Assembly (NCBI GenBank): GCA_026014605.1
Contig: JAOZIC010000028.1
Location: 1 to 6,443 of the forward strand
Reading direction: 5' to 3'
Source: Candidatus Bathyarchaeota archaeon
GTDB lineage: Archaea > Thermoproteota > Bathyarchaeia > Bathyarchaeales > Bathyarchaeaceae
DNA: 6,443 bases
Each line of letters starts with the position of its first letter. Position 1 is the first letter of the stretch. The translations under genes were made by a program, and so were the position numbers. Below, piece after piece: positions 1-5,164 of the stretch. The notes below the pieces were generated by a model that was not told the DNA's origin, ran no database searches, and saw nothing but the letters and a program-made list of their open reading frames with translations.

Positions 1-449
1 TAATGAACCGAATCTACGACTTGATGATGGAGTATAAAGGAAAACTTAGCATCAACGTTTACTGTCCATTCTTTGCACGAATCGCAAAAGAGCGTGGTAT
101 GCCTGATTTTGATTACTGGTTTAACAACGTGTTTTTGGGTCAATGCTTCATCGGCGGACGATACATGGGACTTTTGGAAAACGGTGACATCCGTCCGTGT
201 GGCTTTAACGAAGGCTACCGGATGGGTAACATCAAAAACAAGTCCATGAACGAAATTTGGAATGAAATGCAAGAAACCGAGTTAACTAAAAAACTTAGAG
301 ACCGCCGTAACCTAAAAGGCAAATGTGGTGTCTGTGAATACCGCGAAATCTGTGGCGGATGCCGAACCAGAGCAGAAATCTACACTGGAGACCTATTTGC
401 TTCTGATCCAGCATGTGCTTATGTGCCTAAAGTGTTAAGAGAAAAATAG
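1..449 (+). CDS. Radical SAM/SPASM protein, NirJ/AhbC/AhbD-like, 5' end outside window
   Basis: Only the C-terminal part is present. The reading frame is open to the left edge, and the first ATG (3) is internal, because the radical SAM core with its CX3CX2C cluster would lie upstream. Counting from that ATG (148 residues), the visible part is a SPASM auxiliary-cluster domain. Cys48 and Cys66 flank a G-x-LENGDIRPC segment (56-66). They are followed by Cys108-x2-Cys111-x5-Cys117-x2-Cys120 and a distal Cys138 in a GDxxxxDPxC context (129-138). The CGGCRxRA signature (117-124) matches the NirJ/AhbC/AhbD group, which modifies side chains of sirohaem-derived tetrapyrroles in archaeal haem and haem d1 synthesis. 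Other SPASM enzymes that modify peptides share this Cys pattern, so the substrate is not assignable. The gene ends with TAG and converges on a HemN-like gene 18 bp away. Confidence is high for SPASM radical SAM and moderate for the tetrapyrrole subfamily. Confidence 0.85.
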   Translation, partial: MNRIYDLMMEYKGKLSINVYCPFFARIAKERGMPDFDYWFNNVFLGQCFIGGRYMGLLENGDIRPCGFNEGYRMGNIKNKSMNEIWNEMQETELTKKLRDRRNLKGKCGVCEYREICGGCRTRAEIYTGDLFASDPACAYVPKVLREK

Positions 450-467
450 GCACAAAAAATTTTGTTT
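450..467. terminator. Possible shared T-rich terminator between convergent genes
   Basis: The 18-bp gap between the convergent stops contains an A-run followed by a T-run (454-463), flanked by short inverted arms ACAAAA (452-457) and TTTTGT (460-465). Read in either direction it gives a T-tract just after the stop codon, the usual archaeal termination signal. There is no strong hairpin, so this is a composition-based call. Confidence 0.35.
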
Positions 468-1760
468 CTATTTGTCTGCGAATTCCCACGCAATATTAGC
501 TTTCCAGAGGTCTCCGAGCTGGGTTAGTTTGATTTCTTTGTCGTTTATTTCGATTAAGCCCTTGTTTTGAAGTCTTTGGAGTTGTTCAGGGTAGACGTCT
601 TCTGGGAGTTTTCCGAACTTTTCTTGGAAATCAGTTTTGTCCACTGGCAAGCGTAGGTAAAGTTTGGTCATTACTTTTCTCATCATTTCTTTTTCTGTGG
701 ATTCTGAAAGTTTTGCGATTGGGAATCTTCCCTCGTTGACTGCGGCCATGTATTCTTGTGCATTTTCGATGTTTGAGTACGAAAATCTTTGAAGGTAACC
801 CATGAAGCATCCTGCGCCTGTTGTTAGGATGCCTGCCCATGGCCAACCGTTCAGGCAGTTTTCTTTGGCGTGCCATTCGTCTCGTGAGTAGCGGTCGTGT
901 CCGATTGGTTTGTAGCCTGCTTCGGTGAACAGTTCGTATGCTGTGACGTACATCTGTTTTTCGAGTTCTTTGTCTCCTTGGGCTGGGACTTTTCCTTCTT
1001 TGATTTGTTTGTCTAATACTGTTCCGGGGCTGACTTCAAGGCAGTATGCGTCTACTTCTGCGTCTAGTTCTATTGCCCTTTTCACGGAGTTTGTCCAGCT
1101 TTCCAGTGTTTGTCCTGGAATGTTGTACATTATGTCGATGCATACGCAAAGTCCAAGTTTTCGTGCGAGTTTAACTTCTTCTGCTACGTGTTCTGCGCTG
1201 TCTGGCAGGTTGAGCATTTTTCTTAGTTTGTCGTCAAAGGTTTGGGCGCCCATGTCTACTTGGTAAACGCCGTAGTCTGCGGCTGCAACCAGTTTTTCTT
1301 TGGAGAAGCTTCTGGATGAGCCTGTTATTTTGATGAAGTAGTCATCTACTGTGTTGAAGTTGTCTTCGCAGAATTTTATTAAACCAAACATCTGGTCTTT
1401 GGTCATGAGGCTTGGAGTTCCTCCGCCCAAAACTATTTCGTCAAACTCGCTGGTTTGAACATATTTTGTTTCGGCGTACATCATTAACTCTTTTTTAAGT
1501 GCCTCAAGGTAGGGGTCCATCATTGAGCTGGAATAAGGGTTGTTTGGGTAGTAACAAAATGTGCACCTAGAGTCGCAGAATGATATCCATGGTTGGAGTT
1601 CCATTACTTTGTTTGAAGTGTTTTCAGTTGCCAGAAACTCCATGAATGCGTCGTATGTTTCGGGTGCAATATCTGCGTAATCTCGGTAAGTGTAAGGTGG
1701 CCAACTCTCGCGCGAGTTGTAATTAGTTGCATTATCTTTTTCCTGGAGGGAATCAGTCAT
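468..1760 (-). CDS. HemN/HemW-like radical SAM protein
   Basis: This 430-residue protein carries the 4Fe-4S radical SAM motif CDSRCTFC (Cys62, Cys66, Cys69). It also has GGGTP at 112-116 (SAM binding), a GAQTFDD segment (171-177) equivalent to the HemW G-x-QSF region, and a DIMYNIPGQT strand-loop (209-218). A HemN-type C-terminal winged-helix region lies at about 355-420. Length and motif order fit the HemN/HemW superfamily, which includes coproporphyrinogen dehydrogenase, haem chaperones, haem-degrading HutW/ChuW and class C radical SAM methyltransferases. The fourth Cys of true HemN (CX3CX2CXC) is Tyr71 here. The HNxxYW haem motif of HemW is not recognisable near residues 300-306. Neither HemN nor HemW is therefore supported, and a class C methyltransferase-like role is possible. 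The ATG at 1760 is backed by GGAG nine bases upstream and by a TATA-like box. The gene is 64 bp downstream of a methyltransferase gene on the same strand. Confidence 0.85.
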   Translation of the reverse strand: MTDSLQEKDNATNYNSRESWPPYTYRDYADIAPETYDAFMEFLATENTSNKVMELQPWISFCDSRCTFCYYPNNPYSSSMMDPYLEALKKELMMYAETKYVQTSEFDEIVLGGGTPSLMTKDQMFGLIKFCEDNFNTVDDYFIKITGSSRSFSKEKLVAAADYGVYQVDMGAQTFDDKLRKMLNLPDSAEHVAEEVKLARKLGLCVCIDIMYNIPGQTLESWTNSVKRAIELDAEVDAYCLEVSPGTVLDKQIKEGKVPAQGDKELEKQMYVTAYELFTEAGYKPIGHDRYSRDEWHAKENCLNGWPWAGILTTGAGCFMGYLQRFSYSNIENAQEYMAAVNEGRFPIAKLSESTEKEMMRKVMTKLYLRLPVDKTDFQEKFGKLPEDVYPEQLQRLQNKGLIEINDKEIKLTQLGDLWKANIAWEFADK

Positions 1761-1769
1761 GGTTTTTTT

Positions 1770-1773
1770 CTCC
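1770..1773 (-). promoter_or_regulatory. Shine-Dalgarno site for the HemN-like gene
   Basis: GGAG on the minus strand lies nine bases before the ATG at 1760 and supports that start. Confidence 0.5.
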
Positions 1774-1803
1774 AGTTAATCGAGTTACTACAATATTTAC
1801 GAG

Positions 1804-1813
1804 TAATATAAAG
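1804..1813 (-). promoter_or_regulatory. Archaeal TATA-like box for the HemN-like gene
   Basis: CTTTATATTA on the minus strand is preceded by a purine-rich BRE-like stretch (GGAAAAGCAA). A start about 25 bp downstream would give a leader of roughly 20 nt containing the GGAG. It lies in the gap after the upstream methyltransferase, so this gene can be transcribed independently. Confidence 0.5.
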
Positions 1814-1824
1814 TTGCTTTTCCT

Positions 1825-2700
1825 TCACACTTTACGTAATGTTAAACAAAACACGCTCAGGTCCTTTCCCATAATTTGTCCCGCTTTGCTGTCCGAAGAA
1901 AACAACCTGTTTTCTGGGGGCATTGTAGGCGAAATATCTACAAGTTCACAGAATTTTTTGTATTCTTTGGGGAAAAGACGTTTAGGAGATTTTTGTGGGC
2001 TCATGTTCACATCAAACGTCAAAACAAGTAACCCCTCTGGTTTTAGTACTCGAAGTAGCCCGTTAAGAAATCCTTTCAATACGATTTCTGTGTCGTGTTT
2101 CAAGCCATGGATTATGTGCTCTAGTGTGGAAACGCAAAACACTCTGTCAAAATGGTTGTCTGAAAAAGGTATGTCCAGAATGTTGCCATACGTTGGATGA
2201 AGGTTCTCAAGGTTGTTTTCTGCTTTGAATTTGGCTACTCGTTTTAGTGAAAAAAGGTCTTGGTCAAACGAGTAATAGTTGATTCCTTTCTTAGAAAAAT
2301 AAAGCTGCAACGGACCAGCGCCTGCGCCGCAGTCAATTACTTTGAACTCTTTTGAAGGATTCTCGGGCATCTGGCTATGAATAACAGCATAAGGGTACTC
2401 GTATCGTCTGCTCCAATGTAGGGACGAAGGAATACCCCCGCTGAGTTTGTAGCCTATTGCTTTGTCATATTCAACTAGTTCTTCTGTTATATCCTGAAAT
2501 CTTTTGTCCGTGAAACATTTTTGTGTCGCCCAACCTGAATCAATTGCCTTTACAGAGAACCTGAGGTCAGCCGCCTTTTTGGCAAGCTCAAACGTTTTTT
2601 TGCTGTGTTGGTTTGTTCGAATTTTTCTGTAAACTGGTAAAACGTCCAAAACTTGGGAACAAAACCATTGACCCATTGGTGGTGCAAAAATTATGGACAT
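1825..2700 (-). CDS. Class I SAM-dependent methyltransferase
   Basis: This 291-residue protein has a Rossmann-fold methyltransferase domain in its second half. Motif I is VIDCGAGAG (121-129) and the acidic loop after beta-2 is FDQD (145-148). Motifs IV/V run through GNILDIPF and FDRVFCVSTLEHI (about 172-196), and a LRVLKPEGLLVL strand follows (216-227). This is the Methyltransf_11/25 layout used for small-molecule, lipid and sugar acceptors. The first ~115 residues are an extension without recognised catalytic motifs. It contains an HWSRRYEYPYA segment (95-105) reminiscent of cap regions in polysaccharide- or glycolipid-associated methyltransferases; that resemblance is weak. The ATG at 2700 sits the right distance from a TATA box for a leaderless mRNA, and no Shine-Dalgarno is seen. 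The gene lies between two radical SAM genes on the same strand, which suggests but does not prove a joint pathway. The acceptor substrate is unknown. Confidence 0.85.
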   Translation of the reverse strand: MSIIFAPPMGQWFCSQVLDVLPVYRKIRTNQHSKKTFELAKKAADLRFSVKAIDSGWATQKCFTDKRFQDITEELVEYDKAIGYKLSGGIPSSLHWSRRYEYPYAVIHSQMPENPSKEFKVIDCGAGAGPLQLYFSKKGINYYSFDQDLFSLKRVAKFKAENNLENLHPTYGNILDIPFSDNHFDRVFCVSTLEHIIHGLKHDTEIVLKGFLNGLLRVLKPEGLLVLTFDVNMSPQKSPKRLFPKEYKKFCELVDISPTMPPENRLFSSDSKAGQIMGKDLSVFCLTLRKV

Positions 2701-2721
2701 GTTCGACTTGTTATTTTTGCG

Positions 2722-2731
2722 AAAATATAAA
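2722..2731 (-). promoter_or_regulatory. TATA box placing a leaderless start at the methyltransferase ATG
   Basis: TTTATATTTT on the minus strand is centred about 26 bp upstream of the ATG at 2700. That is the canonical distance from TATA to transcription start in archaea, so transcription is predicted to begin at or within a few bases of the start codon. The absence of a Shine-Dalgarno agrees. Confidence 0.55.
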
Positions 2732-2766
2732 ACCTTTGCCAGAAAAGCACCGAATTCTGAGACGAT

Positions 2767-4128
2767 TTATGAGCGTGCGTAGTGAACGCCTTTTTGCAGA
2801 ACCTTCCAAAGTCCTTCTTTGCGGATTTTTCCAAGAATTCTTTTCGGGGATTTGTTAAAGCCACGGTGGTACTGTTTTTGAACTTCTATTAGCATATCGT
2901 AGTTGAATTCGTCGGTTTTGACGTATGCTAGAAAGTCTTCTATTCTGTCGTACCATCCGTTGTCAAGTATTTCTTTGTACAGTTTACATCCAGGGTATGC
3001 AATGAAAACGTTGAATTGGTGCCAGTCTGGGTTTAGTTTTCTTGCGAAATTGAATGTTGTTTCCATGTCTTCTTTTGTTTCGCCAGGAATTCCAAGCATC
3101 AAAGAGATACCTGTTTCTATGTCTTCTTCTTTACACATCTTGAATGCACTTTCTGCCTGTTCGACGGTGATTCCCCTGTTTATTATCTTGAGAATCTTAG
3201 GCGCGCCAGATTCCACTCCGAACCAGATTGTTTGGCATCCTGCGGATTTCATTGCCTTTAGAACATCACGGGAAATCAGGTCTACTCCTGTGTCGCATGC
3301 CCAGACCATGTCTAGGTTGCGGCTTTTTATTTCGTTGCAGATTTCGATTGCCCGTTTTTTGTTTAATGTGAAGTTGTCGCCGACAAAGTAGACGCCTCTT
3401 GTTCCGTAGGTGTTGTATATGTGTTCCATTTCGTCGGCTACCCTTTTGGGGCTAAAGGAGCGGCTTTTTGCTCCCCAGATTTCTTTTACGTTACACCAGT
3501 TACAGTTGAATGGGCAGCCACGCATTACGTTCATTACGTCTACGGGTTTGTTGGCAAGAAATGGTGCTTGCCTGTTGTAACGGTCCATCGGCAGCAAATG
3601 CCTTGCTGGGTATGGTATTTCATCCATGTCTTCGATGAATTTGGGTGGATTTCTGACCACTTGTCCGTTGCTTCTATACGCAATTCCAGGAATGTTTGCC
3701 AAATCTGCGTCCTTTTTTCCAGAAGTAATATGCTCTGCAAGTTCAGCCATTGCACGTTCGCCTTCACCCATAACCACGTAGTCTACTTCTGGGTGCTGAA
3801 GCATGCTCTCTGGCATAACTGAAGGGTGTGGTCCACCCGTGACAAGCTTGCAGTTTGGAAGGGCTTGTTTGATTGCTTTTGCTGTTTCCACTGCGCGTTT
3901 GTACGTGTTTGAGCTGCAGGATACTCCGACGATTTCGGGGTTTAGTTTTTGTACATAACTTTTCAGTTCTTCTGCGGTTTTATTGAGCAGGTAATTGTCC
4001 AAAAGGTCTACTTTGTAGCCGTGTTTTTCTAGGTTTGCTGCTACAAAAGCTAATCCTATCGGTGGAATTCTGTTTGCTGTTCCCCATGGAGAATTTTCGG
4101 GCTCAGCGGTGGTCATCAACAAAATCAA
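2767..4128 (-). CDS. B12-binding-domain radical SAM enzyme (class B type)
   Basis: This 453-residue protein has an N-terminal cobalamin-binding Rossmann-like domain (about 1-140). It includes the PPIGL segment (22-26), TGGPHPSVMPE (97-107) and GEGE (121-124). The radical SAM core follows, with GCPFNCNWC giving the CX3CX2C cluster (Cys205, Cys209, Cys212). Further landmarks are DNFT (251-254), FGVESG (303-308) and LGIPGET (345-351). The family includes cobalamin-dependent radical SAM methylases and archaeal lipid enzymes, all using a 4Fe-4S cluster and SAM-derived radical. The base-off DxHxxG motif is absent; the equivalent stretch is CSSNTYKRA (71-79). A TTG start at 4128 is chosen because it keeps the first beta strand (ILLM) and has GGAGAG upstream; the ATG at 4116 would delete that strand. 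The exact reaction cannot be assigned. A methyltransferase gene follows 66 bp downstream on the same strand. Confidence 0.88.
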   Translation of the reverse strand: MILLMTTAEPENSPWGTANRIPPIGLAFVAANLEKHGYKVDLLDNYLLNKTAEELKSYVQKLNPEIVGVSCSSNTYKRAVETAKAIKQALPNCKLVTGGPHPSVMPESMLQHPEVDYVVMGEGERAMAELAEHITSGKKDADLANIPGIAYRSNGQVVRNPPKFIEDMDEIPYPARHLLPMDRYNRQAPFLANKPVDVMNVMRGCPFNCNWCNVKEIWGAKSRSFSPKRVADEMEHIYNTYGTRGVYFVGDNFTLNKKRAIEICNEIKSRNLDMVWACDTGVDLISRDVLKAMKSAGCQTIWFGVESGAPKILKIINRGITVEQAESAFKMCKEEDIETGISLMLGIPGETKEDMETTFNFARKLNPDWHQFNVFIAYPGCKLYKEILDNGWYDRIEDFLAYVKTDEFNYDMLIEVQKQYHRGFNKSPKRILGKIRKEGLWKVLQKGVHYARS

Positions 4129-4137
4129 AATGTGATT

Positions 4138-4143
4138 CTCTCC
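4138..4143 (-). promoter_or_regulatory. Shine-Dalgarno site supporting the TTG start
   Basis: GGAGAG on the minus strand ends nine bases before the TTG at 4128. No comparable site precedes the downstream ATG at 4116, so this element decides the start in favour of TTG. Confidence 0.5.
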
Positions 4144-4197
4144 GTTTCCTCAATATGATGGATACGTAATTTAACAGAAGGCATTCACTGCCGATTT

Positions 4198-4207
4198 CAT
4201 ATAAATG
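4198..4207 (-). promoter_or_regulatory. TATA-like box for the B12/radical SAM gene
   Basis: CATTTATATG on the minus strand lies in the divergent intergenic region. Transcription would start near 4176, giving a leader of about 50 nt that contains the GGAGAG site. Confidence 0.45.
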
Positions 4208-4242
4208 TTTGCGAATTCTACGCATCTTTGCTTGTTGGACAA

Positions 4243-4252
4243 CTTAAATATA
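4243..4252 (+). promoter_or_regulatory. TATA-like box for the plus-strand methyltransferase
   Basis: CTTAAATATA on the plus strand predicts a transcription start near 4274 and a leader of about 65 nt. A short hyphenated palindrome (GTTG-GA-CAAC, 4234-4243) abuts it on the upstream side, where TFB or a regulator would bind. Together with the minus-strand box at 4198-4207 it makes this a divergent promoter region. Confidence 0.5.
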
Positions 4253-4301
4253 CAACATAAGATTGCTTTTGCTATGTTCTAGAGCTAAGTTTACGTAAAG
4301 T

Positions 4302-4343
4302 GTGAACAAACCAAGAATTGTTGTCGGCGGTTCAAGTGAATGA
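4302..4343 (+). CDS. Possible 13-codon leader ORF coupled to the methyltransferase
   Basis: A GTG at 4302 opens a 13-codon frame encoding (M)NKPRIVVGGSSE. Its TGA (4341-4343) overlaps the methyltransferase ATG (4340-4342) as ATGA. That arrangement is typical of translational coupling, and the frame lies wholly inside the predicted 5' leader. No clear Shine-Dalgarno precedes it and such short frames arise by chance, so it is a low-confidence candidate. Confidence 0.2.
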   Translation: MNKPRIVVGGSSE

Positions 4344-5164
4344 AAGGCAAAGACTTCCAAAGTTTTATTCAACAACTTCCCAAAAACGAAAGTTCACTTC
4401 ATCTGCTTGATTACGCGTCATTGTTTCGGCTCAAACTAATCCACAACCTTGTCGGCGACGTCAAAGATAAAACAATACTTGACCTGGGCTGCGGAAACGG
4501 GTCAATTTCTTATCTGCTCTGGTATCTTGGAGCCAACGTTTACAGTGTTGACATCTCCAAGCAAGCCCTTTTTGACACCAAAAACCTAGGTACAGGATTT
4601 GATTCTAATATTTGTCAAGGTGACGCAACAATGTTACCTTTCAAACCAGAAAGCTTTGATTTGGTTTTTTGTGTCGAAACCCTAGAGCACATACAAGACG
4701 ACCAAACAGCAATAAAACAAATCGAAAAAGTATCAAAGTCTGGTGGAACAATAGTTTTAGCCGTTCCTTACAGTTCAAGGGCTGATGCTGCCCAAGATTC
4801 GGTTAAAAACTATCGCTATTATTCGTTCAAAACTATGAAAAATCGGCTGTTTTCTGAGCATCTTCGTTTCCAGTACATGTTTTTTTGGTATTTCCCCCTA
4901 CTAAAACTGTTAGAAATGTTAAGAGTGCGTGTTTTGTTTACGGTTCTTGGTTACTTGGTTGAACCAAAAAATGAAAAAATAAAACCCAAAACTGGTGGCA
5001 GGTTTGCTAGTTCGTTAACCGCATTTTATAACACACGTTTTTGGCGTAGGTTGGCGATGCCCGTGTTGCTCAAAGTTTTTGATTTGAACATGTTGTTCAA
5101 GAATTTGCCTTATTCTGACGACGTGTTTTTGGTTTTTACTAAGACTGAAAACCCGTTTTGTTAG
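4340..5164 (+). CDS. Class I SAM-dependent methyltransferase (Methyltransf_11 type)
   Basis: This 274-residue protein has a textbook N-terminal SAM-binding domain. Motif I is ILDLGCGNG (46-54). Asp71 after beta-2 (VDIS) is the probable ribose-binding acidic residue, GDA (94-96) is the adenine-side loop, and FDLVFCVETLEHI (106-118) is motif IV. A strand with VPYSS follows (142-146), as in the UbiE/Coq5-like group acting on small or lipid-like acceptors. The C-terminal third is unusual. A hydrophobic, aromatic-rich stretch (about 180-207) is followed by a basic region (210-240), which could give membrane association or a hydrophobic substrate pocket; this is inferred from composition. The frame has a TGA immediately before the ATG, so no longer start in this frame is possible. 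It is transcribed divergently from the B12 radical SAM gene and overlaps the next gene tail to tail by 4 bp. The substrate is unknown. Confidence 0.85.
   Translation: MKGKDFQSFIQQLPKNESSLHLLDYASLFRLKLIHNLVGDVKDKTILDLGCGNGSISYLLWYLGANVYSVDISKQALFDTKNLGTGFDSNICQGDATMLPFKPESFDLVFCVETLEHIQDDQTAIKQIEKVSKSGGTIVLAVPYSSRADAAQDSVKNYRYYSFKTMKNRLFSEHLRFQYMFFWYFPLLKLLEMLRVRVLFTVLGYLVEPKNEKIKPKTGGRFASSLTAFYNTRFWRRLAMPVLLKVFDLNMLFKNLPYSDDVFLVFTKTENPFC

Noticed and set aside
925..1266. Plus-strand open frame of 113 codons opposite the HemN-like gene
   Set aside because: Serine/leucine-rich shadow of the well-supported minus-strand gene; no family motif.
1781..1806. Short inverted repeat TTACT...AGTAA upstream of the HemN-like gene
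   Set aside because: Five-base arms in AT-rich DNA are expected by chance.
1727..2200. Plus-strand open frame of 157 codons
   Set aside because: Runs antisense through the start of one gene and the catalytic domain of another; composition is that of a reverse-strand shadow.
2903..3822. Two plus-strand open frames opposite the B12 radical SAM gene
   Set aside because: Antisense to conserved radical SAM and B12-domain motifs, with no recognisable protein features.
4129..4339. tRNA or other structured RNA in the divergent intergenic region
   Set aside because: No cloverleaf, T-loop consensus or long stem; the region is explained by two promoters and leaders.
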